NCBI RefSeq assembly: GCF_050948215.1
Contig: NC_135152.1
Location: 5,800,310 to 5,864,309 of the forward strand
Origin: Halictus rubicundus
Lineage: Eukaryota > Arthropoda > Insecta > Hymenoptera > Halictidae
Length of the DNA: 64,000 nucleotides
Direction: 5' to 3'
The notes below the pieces were generated by a model. That model was not told the origin of the DNA. It saw only the letters and a program-made list of their open reading frames with translations, and made no database searches. Positions 35,369-47,389 of this stretch are shown piece after piece. The position numbers were made by a program, and so were the translations under genes. The first letter of the stretch is position 1, and each line of letters starts with the position of its first letter.

Positions 35369-35398
<30 letters not shown>
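35369..35398. repeat. (GA)n microsatellite
   Basis: Pure GA of about 28 bases. Confidence 0.95.
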
Positions 35399-35400
<2 letters not shown>

Positions 35401-35970
35401 CTTTTTGCAACGAGATTGCGAAAAGTGGCGACGGAGCTTCGCATTTTTATTTTCATTCCATAAGAAGCGCTGTGTTTTCGCTCTCGGAAAAGAGACGTGT
35501 TTAGATACTGCAGAATTTACACCGATCAGATCCTCGAAATTTTATTTGCATCTTCAGTTATGAGTTTTGGTTAAATGCATTTTTAAAGGCGTTTGTTTAC
35601 CTTTTTATCGTACTCGATTAATCCTAGAGAGCGTAATAGGAATTCTAGGACCGCTTCAGCAAAGTTATTGCGTTAGCAAAATATCAATAACAAATATTGT
35701 TAAATCTGGAAAACGAGTGTGATAGGAGAGGTCAAGGGATTAACCAGTGACTTTGTGAATCGTTTCTAGCCTTGCGAGAGGAGGCAAGATAAGAAGCCTA
35801 GGATCGGTCTAGGCTGGGTCATGCTCCGGCGTGGTATCTCGTGGTGGTAGGAGCGTGTGCTGATGGATGACAAATGGCTCCTCCACGACGCGTCACTCTA
35901 GGCGCTGCTAGGGGCTCCTCCTATACGTGATCAACCATAGCTCTGGCTGACGTGGGGGGAGTGGGAGGGG
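35399..35970. other. Gene-free stretch with a small hairpin
   Basis: AGCCTAG (35795-35801) and CTAGGCT (35809-35815) form a perfect 7-bp stem over a GATCGGT loop. No flanking complementarity extends it. Confidence 0.5.
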
Positions 35971-36419
35971 CAGAGAGAGAGAGAGAGGAAGATCGAAGGC
36001 AAGAGAAAGCAAACGTGTGTGAGAGAGGAAGAGAGAGGGAGAGAGAGAGGGATAGAGTTGGGGTAGAAAACCGAGGCGCGCAACGGGGGTTGCGGCAGGA
36101 TAGAGCGCGGCTTGAAGAGGGGTAGGAACCGACATGGGATACGGGGCCACACCGTCGGCCAGGGGTGCGCGGGGGTTGGTTGAGGGTTCCGGGGGTGAGA
36201 CGAGGGGCAGGGGGATGGCTTGAACGGGTCGGCGGAGATAAAGTGGGACGTCTGATCCTCCGTCGAGGCGAGCAAAAAGATCCTCGCGCTTCGCGTCCCA
36301 GGAGACGGAAGCCGGGAACGAGAAAAACTCCCCCAAGCCACGTCGACCATCCCCTTCTTCTCTCTCCGCTCTCTCGTCTCGTCTCGTCTCGTCCCGTCTC
36401 GTCGCATCCTCTCTTCCTT

Positions 36420-36454
<35 letters not shown>
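35971..36454. repeat. GA tract, CGTCT pentanucleotide and CT tract
   Basis: GA-rich at 35971-36050, a (CGTCT)n-type pentanucleotide at about 36371-36402, and CT at 36421-36454. The GA and CT parts are inverted relative to each other, about 370 bases apart. Several 150-220-codon frames here are repeat translations, open on both strands. Confidence 0.85.
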
Positions 36455-36915
36455 TCTCCCACGTCCTTCCATGCTCCTTCCTTCGAAACTCGCACCACCA
36501 TCAGCCGACGTGGCCGACGCTTTCATCCACCTTTTCCAGCACGACGAACCAACCACCCTCTCCTCCTTCTCCTTCATCCCCCGCACGCCACCGAGAAAGA
36601 AACTTCGAAGGGAAAGAATCTGCGCTATACCTCATCCCGTACCGGTGGCCCATTAATTAGTTCCGAGGAGGCCGACGGGACGCAGGGCGGAATGTTATCC
36701 GCGGCCCGAGACTGTTTCCGGAATTTTTAATTGATTGGGGAACGCGCCGCCACGGTGACGAGAGAATATTGTTCGCGGACGAGTTTTTCTTTTTGTTTTG
36801 GAGGTTGGTTGGTTCGGTGCGAGAGGTTTTTTACACTTCAGCTGAGAGGAATCGGTAGTACATACTGAGAGAGGGTGGAGATCGCCCTCAAAGTCCGTAC
36901 TTTTTTAAGTACATG
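36455..36915. other. Gene-free stretch
   Basis: Mixed; no feature before the TTAA element. Confidence 0.5.
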
Positions 36916-37098
36916 TTAACACTTTGGATGCCAACCCAGAACGTCGCGAAATTCCATAAAGTAGATGTAATTTGTTGCATGCAGTGCTCCTTCTTGCAGT
37001 TTCCGAATCCCAGCCAAATTTGCAAACTCAATAAAATAACACAAAAATTCGTTCATAAGTCTGTAGAAATAATTTCGTCATCCACTTCAGGGTGTTAA
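36916..37098. mobile_element. TTAA-flanked element, family D-like
   Basis: TTAA at 36916-36919 and 37095-37098 flank 175 bp. The left end, CACTTTGGATGCCAA, matches the family D end CACTTCGACTGCCAA at 11 of 15 bases. The right end, complemented (CACCCTGAAGTGG), is much poorer. No frame beyond 61 codons. Confidence 0.45.
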
Positions 37099-37721
37099 TT
37101 CGTTAACTTAGATATGTTTAGTATTAACCATTATCGGACGCTAAAAGTATTGTTAAGCGTTAAACAATAATTCTAAAAAATGTGCAATCACCTAAAACAA
37201 GTTGCCAATATACCCAAATATGTATAATAAAGTTTTAAGAAGTACAATTTCACTAAAAAAAAAGGCAATCCTTGGTTCTGCCGAGGAGATCTTCGAGTAT
37301 ACTGAAGTATGCCCAAACTGTGACCTTGAGACGACCTTGAGCACCAAAACTACGGCTGAATTTTCTAAAAATCTTTACGGTGCTCATGATCAACGCACTC
37401 TACACAGTTCCCTCGGGTGTCGGAGACGAAGTGTAGACCAAGTTCGTCATCGCAAGAGCAAAATCGCGTAGTATGAGGGCGTCTTACGTCACGGAGCTCA
37501 GCGGACAACCCGGAGGACCTCGAAAGATGGATGACCGCTGGTCTGGGGCCTCCATCATGAGCGACACGTCAGGCGGTTCGTATGAATTCTTCTTGATTGC
37601 TGGGCTGGCTGTAAGCATAACGAGCCACCCGCTACGTCCATCAACCACGCACCGGTCAATTCATTTCGGATACGAGTCGCTCGCACACAGACAGCAACCG
37701 AGAGCCAAGCGACACACGATG

Positions 37722-37722
<1 letters not shown>
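37099..37722. other. Gene-free stretch
   Basis: AT-rich then mixed; no signal. Confidence 0.5.

Positions 37723-37776
<54 letters not shown>
37723..37776. repeat. (CT)n microsatellite
   Basis: The longest pure CT tract in the window (about 52 bases), followed after 50 bases by another short CT stretch (37822-37850). It creates Ser-Leu frames, one of which mimics a signal peptide. Confidence 0.95.
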
Positions 37777-37778
<2 letters not shown>

Positions 37779-39620
37779 TCTCCATGTGTATATCTCTTCC
37801 CTGGCTCTATACAGTATCCTTTCTCTCTCTCTCTCCTTTTCTCTCTGTCTCGGTGCAAGCTCCCTCGTCACGGACATGCCCGCGGCGTGTACTTACGCGC
37901 CAGATATCCCCGCTGGGTTGACGCCTAACCTGCCTACCTACGGTATGCGGTTCTGCTCGTTTTGCTTGATTTCTCGATTTCAATCTTCGTCCAGTTCGGC
38001 CGCTCCAGACGGACACGCCGGGCGACTGATGAGCTGCTTTGTAAGCGAAATGTCAAACCGAGGCCGGGCCCCCTTCGCTCTATCCTGTGTACCCTCCTTC
38101 TCTCTTTGTCCTTCTTCTTCCTGTCTCGATCCGTCTTTCCTGCGCCGATCCCCTTTTACGAACGGGATGGAAAAATGCGAACTGTTGAGGCGAGCTGTGC
38201 AAACATCCAGCTTCCTTCGAGCCAACGCGTTCGACATGGGGATGGAAACTGGTTACAGAGATCTGGGGCAACTAGAATCTTCCTGCGCCACCGTTCTCAC
38301 ACGTACGCTCACCATCGTGACAATTTACTTGGAAGGTAGCCTAAAATCACTTTATACACCTTGCCTAAACACCATGACTTTCTTGCAAGGGTGAGCTGTA
38401 TTTAATAAATTATTTTAACACTGGGGATAGACAGCGAAAGAAATGGTGGTAGCTAACGTGTTTAGTTGACCGTGCACCTTGCAAATTCATGCTTTTGAGT
38501 AATTAGGTAGTGGCCAGATTAAATGAGCACAACGAAGCAAGAGATATGTTTATACATGAATTGATTTCTTGCAACCAGAATGCAAGAAACATCCCCCTTC
38601 ACCCTAAAGTCCAAAGTTGCTCCTTAATCGTCCGAGGAGCGCACCTAGCAATTGGATAATGACAAATATCCGGTAGGTGGACGGTCTCGAAGGATTCCGA
38701 AAAAAATGGCTACTATTCGAATATTCGGCCATTGACACCCCCACCACGTCCGACGTTGGAACAGAGTTCGGCCGAGAATGAAGCCGTTACAAGACTAGTT
38801 ATTAAATACCTGTCTGTCCTTTTTAGTGCAAGTACGCCGCGTGTAATTTGCGGACAAGTCTGGATCCCCCTCCCTCCCACCCTCTCTCCCTCCCCCCTCT
38901 CTCTCTCTCTTTCTCTTTGTGCCGAGCACGCCGAAGAGCGTTTCGCCTTTAGGTTTGCTCGTATCAATTACCGTATATAGCAGGATAGGCCCAGAAACGC
39001 AATAAAGACATTTAACATTGCGGTTTTATTACAAGCGGACCGGTGTGTAAGCGCCCGGCGAGTCCGCGTCCGCAGGGAGCGTTTAATATTTTACCCGTCT
39101 CATTTTCGCTGCTCGTAAACTATTCATTTATCCGCGCCTATAATCTTCATCGAAACTACGGATTATTATCCTTCTTGTACCATCATTCCTGCCGAGGCTC
39201 TTCTCCTCCCTTCCTTGATCGGCCGCGAGCCCCTTTCGGGATCTTCTACCAATCTTCACGCACGTCGCGACCATTTCATTTTTCACCGGGGTTGAACGAT
39301 TCCGCTGAACAGAGCTTGTTTCGAAATGGAAATCGCTCGGATCGCAAAATTGTCGCCGACGAGGTATTTTTCTCCATTCTCCTCGCAATCGAGCAAATGT
39401 CTCGAGACAATAAAGGTTGTATTTAATCGTGGTTTAGGTTGTATGTACCCATTTTAGTGGCCACTTGATGGAGACTCTCCATTTTTAGGTATCTTTAATT
39501 TTTATTCAAGTCTTGCACTTCATTCGCCAACATCTTTCGTTTTAGAAAACGTGTAATTTTTATTGAGAGGGTTGCCACCCTTAGAAACATTTCTAAAACC
39601 GTTCCCATACAACAGATACT
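37777..39620. other. Gene-free stretch
   Basis: Includes a short CT tract at about 38890-38911. The 202-codon plus frame (37786-38394) lacks an ATG at its left edge and has no domain. 39000-39420 is GC-balanced and repeat-free. Confidence 0.45.
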
Positions 39621-39647
39621 TTATGTCCATAGTATCTATGGACATAA
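39621..39647. repeat. Perfect inverted repeat, 12-bp arms, 3-base loop
   Basis: TTATGTCCATAG, then TAT, then CTATGGACATAA. All 12 pairs are perfect, so it could extrude as a cruciform or fold tightly in RNA. The flanks do not extend the stem far enough for a microRNA precursor. Confidence 0.9.
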
Positions 39648-42423
39648 TGGATATGTGTTTTGCAATGAAATTACAGGGTGGTTCCTGAAAGTCCCATTTG
39701 TACAGTTTGAGGGTAGGTACTCCAAAAACGTTTTCACTCTAAGGGTTAAAAATGTTTGTAGATTGATTTACTCCGACTTCGTTGGTCAGTTTACTGCATT
39801 GTAATGTCAGTAAAAATAGCATTGCCGACGCTATTATCTCGTAATAGATTATGCCTGCTAAGGGTCGCGCAGGATGAAAAACCGTCTCGAGACTCGTCTT
39901 TTTCTGGAATCTCGAAGCGGATTAAAATCTACCTGGCTCGGTGAATTCCGCGTGGCGGGAAGGCGTGTTCCCCGCACGATAAACGAATTTTCCACGTTTC
40001 AGCGGCGCTGAATTATCGATCGGCTCGACGTCGTTTGGTCCGCGCGCGGCGCGTTGTTGTTGCACGCTTGCATTATGCATTTATCGCGCGAGGAGCGCAG
40101 AAAATAATTATATAACGCTCTGGTGGTGGGACACGGGGCCGCGGGAGGAGGAGAGGGGGTTGGGGGCTCTGAAATTTTTCCTCCACTTACGGGGGCCGGT
40201 GTATTGATAAACGCCGCCCCGCCATAGGCGTAGACGCGGCGCGGAGCCGTTTCGGGGCACGTCGCCGCGCGGACCGCAATCTGCATAATATGTATTAAAG
40301 TTTATTATACTGACGGGGCCGAGGATCGATACTTTCGCGGTCTTTACTTACCGGGGCCCTGGTTTTTGTCTAAATTATACACGTCCCCTAATGTCTTAAC
40401 TGAAAACCGCTCCGAATCATTATCATAATTTTGGCATTTCTCGGGGTTCTTGTTTTCGTGGCGCACGATGCAATCATCTTTCTGGGTGGCGTCGCAAGTT
40501 ATTGCCCGGTTTTTATACGGGCGATTGAGATATCGGTGCCCCCTTCCTCCCCCTCCCCCCTCTACCCCTTTCTTTTCGCTCATTTTCTTCCTCCGGGGCC
40601 ACATACTTGGACGATGACCGCCGAAACGCCGCAAAAATGGCGCACCGCTGGCGGAAACTAATTATCGGTCTCGGTACCGACGTCTCGCGGTGAAACTCCT
40701 CCTGTGCGGCACGTGATTGCGCGATTTTCGACGCCATTTTGCCTGGCCTCTGATCGATTCCGCTCGAAGAAGTTCGATACACAGGGCTTTGTCTTCCTTT
40801 TCTGGCGAGGCATTAACGTCGACGAATTTAATTTTCGTTATTTCGAGACGTTATTTATTGCGGGCGCGTTTTGGGATTCGTTAATGATTATTCGCACCGC
40901 GGTCCAGACAATTATCATTAAAATTTCTTCGCTTTAATGTGATTTATCCCCTTCCGGCGAGCGTAACGTTAATAAAACCCGGTGGCGCTTTTAATGAGCC
41001 GGCGCCCGTTGCTTCGAAAAACAACTGTATTCCATCCCTGGATCACGGTTATATTACTTGCAATTATTCGAGGTTAATTATCTAGGAAAATCACAATTTA
41101 TAAAATTGCAGGGGAATTGATAGTACGGCGAATCAAACTTTTCAACTCGAGAAAATGGACGAATCGACTTCGAAGAACTACCCCTTCCCAGAAAATTAAT
41201 AAAGAAGATGAGCACAGTTTGATGTTCACGCGACAACGAAATTTCCCGCAGCAATGATTCCAATTAAGGCGAAGAGTTTATCAATAGATGGGGATGAATA
41301 GCAATTAGGGGGTGCGTCGCGGCCTGTCGAGACAGAATCAAAACGTAACGAGATAAATTCGTGGGGGGGTTGAAGCGGGACAAGGAGGTGGCAACCTCCC
41401 CCGATAAAGGCCAAGGGGTGGCTCCTGCGTTATTGAATGCCACGAAAGGAGAGAAGGCCAGCCAGAGTTTTCAGAGGGGGTTGCGGGGGAGGAGGCAACG
41501 GCGGAGGGTAGTGATTAAACTGAGGGATGAATCCCGGGGATCCGGCGTAGTGGGCCGTGGGATCCTCTCGAGGTATTTCCGTTGGACCGTGGAAGGGGTT
41601 GAAACAACGGCATTCTGTGTTTAATCATGTCTGACCGAGTGAGGGGACAGCCGGACGGGGTGGAATTTGCATAGCACGGACTCTGCCCTCGTACGAACCA
41701 CTTGGACACGCGAAAAAATTCTGTCGAAGACTATGCGAACGTTCTCGTGCCTACATTCGAGTCATCGAACCCCCTCAATAATTCACGGTTTTTTTAATCC
41801 CTAGGGGATGAAATTCGAAGATCTTCAGAGTGTTCGTTCTATGGTGGAGGACGGAAGCAGAATGCCAGATATCTCGTTCATTCTTTTCTAGAGAAACGAG
41901 CATACATTAATTTTTTATTTGTTTTGCATTTCGTCTCTCACACCCCCTTTTCTGTTCTCTTACAATTTCATTATTTTCGTATCGAGATTTTTGTGCAACC
42001 ATTTTGTAGAAGAGGTAAAAGTGTGATATGCACTGAAACTAAAAAATCTCGAAAAATAATTTAGCTGAATTGTCCTGTCGGTCACGAAAGGGTTGAAAGC
42101 AGAAAACAGTGGATTCTTGAATTTTCTTCGGTTCGATAAAGAGGATGAAGAATGATTGCACAGTGATGATAGATAATTTTTATGGTGTTTACCGGTGGCG
42201 ATCGATGTGGTGTTGAAAGCCACCGATGACACCGTAAGAAAATGGCACCGTCGCGTTTCCGAGGGGTTAAACGGAACGCGGCAGATTGTTTCGTTGTATA
42301 CGGCCGCGTAACGACCGCATTTAAACCGCTAAATGGATCGTCTTTCTCTCTATGTGTATCTCTTTAACTGTTATGTTATGGCGACTCTCCGGCTGCGCCG
42401 TTCTACATCCCCTTATAGCATCG
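39648..42423. other. Gene-free stretch; regulatory-like blocks
   Basis: 39830-40320 and 40640-41100 are GC-balanced, with GCATTATGCATTTATCGCGC-type words, CATAA/TTAAAG motifs and no microsatellites, which suits conserved regulatory DNA. 41360-41700 is G-rich. No exon or repeat unit was found. Confidence 0.4.
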
Positions 42424-42483
42424 CGTTTACGTTTACGAGCACCACCGCTGACGTTTACGAGCCACCGGCTGACGTACGAGCCA
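42424..42483. repeat. Minisatellite, about 20 bp, three units, with TGACGT
   Basis: GTTTACGAGCACCACCGC, then TGACGTTTACGAGCCACCGGC, then TGACGTACGAGCCACTTGC. Two TGACGT half sites of the CREB/ATF type fall in register. Confidence 0.65.
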
Positions 42484-42690
42484 CTTGCTGCTCTCTTGCT
42501 TTCATTGCGAGCGCTCGCACGTTAGCGTTTTGCCACCGTCGCCACCGATCTACGGCCCGAACACGTATTTTAATGTTATTTTCGTACGACGCCCACTGTC
42601 CTACGCCAAATTGCCCGGCACTCGCCTAATTCCTCCTTGATTCCACCTCCTCTCGCCCCCGACACACCAATCATCCCTCTGGCCCAACTA

Positions 42691-43028
42691 ATTGTTCTTT
42701 CAACTCCCACGAATCACACAATTCTCTTTAACATTCAACTTTATGGAATTTATGCTTCAACCAATTTGTTTCTTAACACTTCGACTGTCAACCGAGCGAC
42801 CACAAAAATTGGGAAAAATCAAATGAAATTTATTTAGCGAAACAAAAACTCAGAAGTTAATTGTTCTTTTAACTCCCACGAATCACACAATTCTCTTTAA
42901 CATTCAATTTTATGGAACTTATTCTTCAACCAATTTGTTTCTTAACACTTCGACTGCTAACTGAGCTACCACAAAAATTGGGTGAAATCAAATAACATTT
43001 ATTTAGCGAAACAAAAACTGAGAAGTGA
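42691..43028. repeat. 169-bp tandem duplication
   Basis: ATTGTTCTTTCAACTCCCAC at 42691 recurs at 42860 with high similarity through the whole unit, ending in ACAAAAACTCAGAAGT/ACAAAAACTGAGAAGT. This is much less diverged than the other arrays, so it is recent. Each unit holds the start of a family D element. Confidence 0.9.
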
Positions 43029-43044
43029 ATAGTTATCGTGTTAA
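42942..43044. mobile_element. Short family D element at the duplication edge
   Basis: TTAA (42942-42945), CACTTCGACTGCTAA, 95 bp in all, ending in AGTTATCGTG and TTAA (43041-43044). The complement of the right end, CACGATAACT, resembles the D end CACGTTGACT. The left part was copied once more by the 169-bp duplication (TTAACACTTCGACTG at 42773). Confidence 0.45.
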
Positions 43045-43227
43045 TTACCTTCTGAATCCCTTTACATTTTATAGACGACATGCTACTCAAAATTAATTTT
43101 CGAATCTGAAGAAATCAAAATGCGTTCCATTCTCGAAAATGGTTTTCGTCACTGTTTATGAAAAGGTCTCCATCATGTTCAATGTGAGAGTAAAAAAGAT
43201 TGGAATTTAAAATAAGGTTACAATTAA
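43045..43227. other. AT-rich spacer
   Basis: No signal between the family D and family A elements. Confidence 0.4.
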
Positions 43228-43410
43228 TTGCCCAGTATTTACACAATTTTATTTTATTCTTATCTACACAACTGCAAAAGACAGAAGCCCAGTGGGAATG
43301 TCTTTCATTCTTTAGTAAGTGTAACAAGATAAATTATAATTCAGAAATTCTTTCTGGTATTTCAAATTTCGCTAATTCATTTTCGTCGTCAATGCATAAA
43401 ATCAAAATCC
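43228..43410 (+). mobile_element. Family A element, degenerate
   Basis: The right part, TTTTCGTCGTCAATGCATAAAATC, aligns with TTTTTGTCACGAATGCATAAAATC of copy 1. TTTAGTAAGTGTAACAAG aligns with TTAGTAAGTTTAATAG. The left end near 43228 is poorly preserved. Confidence 0.45.
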
Positions 43411-43961
43411 AGTTATTAATCGTATCAATTGATTATAAATTGAGCATAACTGAGCTTCTATATCTGTGCTAAGAAGAATTGGCTGTGAACCATAAATTAC
43501 GCAGGTCCAAATTCGTCCACTTGTTCCAAAAATGCCAGCAACCCGAAATAACCAAATGCACCGCGAAAGGGCCCCAAGCAAAGACAAACGAAATCGCTGC
43601 CGACGAGAATGGTACACCATGGGAACTGGGAAGAAAGAGGAGCCGAACGAGCGGGCAAATTGGCCCGAAATCAGCCCGACTGGGGCTTAAATCATCCGGT
43701 GCGTGTCCGGAATTGGAATCGTGTGCCCTGGGCGCGTGGGATCAGGGCCCCGTCCTGCGGGGGGGCAGGCGACACGAGAAAGCTGTCAAGAGAAATCATT
43801 CAGGTATGGCTTGCGGAGGGGTGGGCACCGAAAGGTGGCGGGCCGAAATTCGGGTGCAATTGGTTTTGCATTTCGTCCACGTAACCGGCGTCCATTGCAG
43901 GAGCGGCGTTTGAGCGATTTATGGGTTCAGGAACCGCATTGTATCTGTACGTGCCGGCCGC
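43411..43961. other. Gene-free GC-rich stretch
   Basis: CAG/GTATGG at 43807 is donor-like and GTCCATTGCAG ending near 43900 is acceptor-like, but the frames around them give no family. Plus frames of 87-144 codons overlap one another in three phases. Confidence 0.4.
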
Positions 43962-43996
43962 CGTGACGCACCGTGACGCGACGTGACGTGACGCAA
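43962..43996. repeat. TGACG-rich 10-bp minisatellite
   Basis: CGTGACGCAC, CGTGACGCGA, CGTGACGTGACGC: four TGACG words within 35 bases. CREB/ATF-type half sites, tandemly arranged. Confidence 0.7.
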
Positions 43997-44732
43997 CTGA
44001 CAAGTCGGATGCGGAAACTCGGAGCTGATCTTGCTTGCTACCTAACGCGTATCCTAACCTGCCCTAACCGGCGACGATACCCATCGCCACGTGCTCTCTG
44101 GCTCTCCCGTGGTCTCTCTTTCTATTTCGTTGCTCCTCCTCCGCTCCTTCCCCCCCCCCCTCTCTCTCACGCACTCATTCTCTCTTTCGTCCCAGTCCTC
44201 CCTCGCTCCCCTTTTCCTTTTCTTTTCTTTTAAAAGCCCCGCAGGAAATTTATCGCCGGCAGCTATCCCGGCAAAAGGAAGAAAGTTGTTCAAAATTGTG
44301 TACACACTCGCTGTACAGTGGAGGGGTGATAAGTACCTAGGATCAAGGACTCCGGGCTTGGCTGCCGGCCATATTTCTGGAACGTGGCTCCCACCAGCCG
44401 TGGGATTCTATATCGCGAATTGATATTCGAATCTTTCCCGCGGTCTCTCGATCTACAGCTCGGGATCGCGCCTCCTCTCGATTCTGGACGGCGTTTAATG
44501 CCGGCCAATCCGCCGATGATCAATGGGATCCGGAGAATGGAGGGTCCTTGTCTGGATCTGGGGTCCTTCGGGCTAGCTGGGTTCCAGTGTTACGGTCGGC
44601 ACTTGGGTTTGTACGCAACTTTTGCTTGTATCGACACTCTGGAATGACGAGAGACATTCGTTTTGTTGTCAGGGTTCGTGTCAAACTGAAAGAATTCTTT
44701 TCGATCGCATAAAAAGAAGAGTTTCAAGCATT
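43997..44732. other. Gene-free stretch
   Basis: Includes a poly-C run and CT tract at 44149-44190. No signal otherwise. Confidence 0.5.
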
Positions 44733-44889
44733 GCATCCAAATTTTGATCTTCTAGTACCTATTGTCCAATTTAAATCGTTAATTGTCTGTAGACGTTTGT
44801 GATAATTTTTAAAGTTAAAATTATTCAAAGAGCAGACAAATTTTTATTGGATCTCTACAATTTTTATTTTGCCTAAATATCCGCTGGCT
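44733..44889 (-). mobile_element. Family A element, minus orientation
   Basis: The complement of 44862-44889 reads AGCCAGCGGATATTTAGGCA then AAATAAAAATTG, matching the family A left end (AGACTGCGGATTTTTATGCA, AAATAAAAATTG). The far end near 44733 (TTGCATCCAAATTTTG) is decayed. About 157 bp. Confidence 0.55.
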
Positions 44890-45336
44890 TTGTATTAGGT
44901 TAGAAAATCTAAAAAATTGAATACATCAATATTTGAATCTTGGTCGTAGCTGGCATGAAGTCGTCAAATAAAAAGATTAGAATTGTAGAATAACGAGCAC
45001 AGCTACAACGGCTCCAGGTGAAAGGCACATACGCCTGATTCTTACGAGCCAATAACGATAACGTCGTATCCGCGTTGCATCTCGGGAAGGGTCAGGAGGC
45101 ACCAGCGAAAACTGAAAAACAGATTCCTCTCTGGCCGTGTAATTGCCATCGTCATTAGCGCCGGGAGTTGTTGAATTAATAATGACGTCACAACACCAAG
45201 CACTTCTGTTTGGCTTTAATAAGGAGACGACAGGTCGCGTTCGCCGTCAGCGACAACGGCGGAGGGGTTGCTTTCTTGACTGATTAACTATCCCCGACGC
45301 TAATTATCCTCCGGTAGTTAGCCACCCTACACGTGA
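44890..45336. other. Gene-free stretch
   Basis: Mixed, GC-balanced from 45000. No signal. Confidence 0.5.
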
Positions 45337-45390
45337 CGTTGTCGTCGTCGTCCTCGTCGACGTCGACGTCGTCTACGACGAAGAAGACGT
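45337..45390. repeat. GTC/GAC trinucleotide repeat
   Basis: Interrupted (GTC)n passing into GACGTCGAC palindromes and GACGAAGAAGACG. Could code for acidic or basic runs, but no exon context. Confidence 0.85.
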
Positions 45391-46392
45391 TCCTCGTTTC
45401 CAGAGAACTCTCCTGCTGTCGTCGTTAACCAACGAAACGGGCGAAACGCCCCGGTGTCCTCGAAAGAGTGTCATTTCCAAGGGGGATGGTTGCTTTTTAA
45501 CCCCCCGAGCTCACGCCTCGGCCTCGTTGCAACGTCATTTTGCAAACGTGCACTTTGCGACGCGAGCTTGTCTGTATTAGCGAGCCGATGTTCTTTGCAT
45601 CGCAATGATTATGGCTGCGCCGATGGGGGTACACGGCCGCCATGTTGAATTTTATAAGGGACCCGAGGAAAAAGTAGATTTCTTGAAGTAGAAAGAGGTA
45701 ATAAGCTTTGTTTTTCATTTGCGAAAGACGCAGGCTTTGAAAATTGCTTATTTTTGTTCTGGCTTGATTATTAATATTTATTTCAATAATTTAGGGGCGG
45801 AAAGAACATAATTATTGGCAACTTGAGTATTAAATACATTGTCGACTTTTCACCAATGGCTCAATCTTCTACATGTTCACCAATGAGTCGATATTTGTTG
45901 ACGAGGGGTTAGTTTTGCGGAGTGGTGGATTGTTTTGCGAAGTAAGACGGAGAATCGTGTTCCATCGCGTGCAAAATTCAATGATCAGTGGGCGTGCGAC
46001 CGGTTTATGAATAAATATACACGAACGTGTGTGCACGGGGGTGCGATCCACCCCTCGTGAGCCGATTCAACCCCTGGCAGCCACGCAAACCTCCGAGCGA
46101 CAAAAGCAAACAATGAGCCGGCGTTGCGGTCGGTTTTATTTTTTTGAAAAATGGAGGAACGAGCGACGTCGCGGCAGGCGGACATCCGGAGGCCTTCCCC
46201 GACATCCAGTCGTTCCCCCGGCTCCCTCCATTATGCTTCCATTCTCTCCTCTATTCCGCTTCATTCCTCCCTGTTTACTCTGTTTTCTTTCTGCCCCCTC
46301 CCTCCCCGACTTTTTCCCTCTGCTCTTCGCCCGTGTTTTCTTTATCGATCTACCTCGCGTCTCTCCTCTTTCATTTTCACGTTGTGCACGAC
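45391..46392. other. Gene-free stretch
   Basis: TCACCAATG occurs twice near 45850 and 45879. The C/T-rich stretch 46200-46390 yields long frames by composition only. Confidence 0.5.
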
Positions 46393-46440
46393 TCCCCCCC
46401 CCCCCCCTCTCCCTCTCTCTCTCCCTCTCGCTCTCTTTCT
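46393..46440. repeat. Poly-C then CT tract
   Basis: 15 C at 46393-46407, then interrupted CT. Confidence 0.95.
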
Positions 46441-47354
46441 CACCTTAGTGCACAGACAAGAATTTCTGTAGGCACCCTCTAGTCACACTCGATCTTTCTA
46501 GCTGACGTTTATCCCTTTCTCTCCCGATCTTTCACTTTTTCTTACTCTCCTCTGCCTCTCCCGTCTCTCCGGTCTCTCGGTTCTTCGCTGCCCTAGCACT
46601 CTCTCTCCCATGATTCATTGCCGCCACGATGGATTATCCATCTCCTTCTCCTGGCCCCTGTCTCCCCACAGCTCCTTTACACCCTCGGATAGGGCCAGGG
46701 GCTTGACCAGATCGGACACGAGGCGAACGTGGCAACCATCGACCTGTATCGTGTGGCCCCGCTAGTTCCGAGGCTTCGTTTCGTCCTCGATTCACGACCC
46801 GGTTGACGTCAACCTATACACCATCTTCCCAAGCAACGGAACGCTATTCCTCCTTTTTCGTCGGACCCCGTTGAGAACCCTTTTTCCTAATCGATTAACC
46901 TCGAACACGATGCTCCTACGCGGCTAGCTACTCGAGTATCTCCTAAGCGAACGATAACGTCTGAATCCCTTTAGAGCTGTGTCTTAACCCATCATAAAGA
47001 AATTAATCTATTGTCCCGGGTTACGTTTAGCACGTTTCAGTGATCATTCCCATCGAAAACTGTCACTTTTAAAAAATTTTAATTTTCTGGATTAAAGGGT
47101 TCGATGTTATTTATGTTTTAAAATTAAAATATTGAATCTGTAAAAGTTTCCTGTTCGGTGGCTTTGTTAGTACAGTATCAACTTCGAAACGGAGCCTGAA
47201 AGACTATTCGTATTTAATTGCCTCGTTGAGTAATTAGACCAATCAAAATGATTGTACGCTCTATAAAAATACCTTGTTTGCTTGCTTTGGTTCATTCATT
47301 TTGTGTGAGACTGAAAAATGTTGTTTCAAAGACTTCATTCCGAAGAAAAACGTT

Positions 47355-47357
<3 letters not shown>
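46441..47357. other. Gene-free stretch
   Basis: Pyrimidine-rich to 46620, mixed, then AT-rich from 47000. No signal. Confidence 0.5.

Positions 47358-47389
<32 letters not shown>

Noticed and set aside
36165..36656. Overlapping frames of 150-220 codons at 35.9-36.7 kb
   Set aside because: Translations of GA/CT tracts, open on both strands.
37786..38394. 202-codon frame with an apparent signal peptide
   Set aside because: The hydrophobic start is a CT-repeat translation (Leu-Ser), the left edge has no ATG, and no domain follows.
44041..44070. TAACC-like words suggesting telomeric TTAGG repeats
   Set aside because: Only two or three irregular words, no tandem order.
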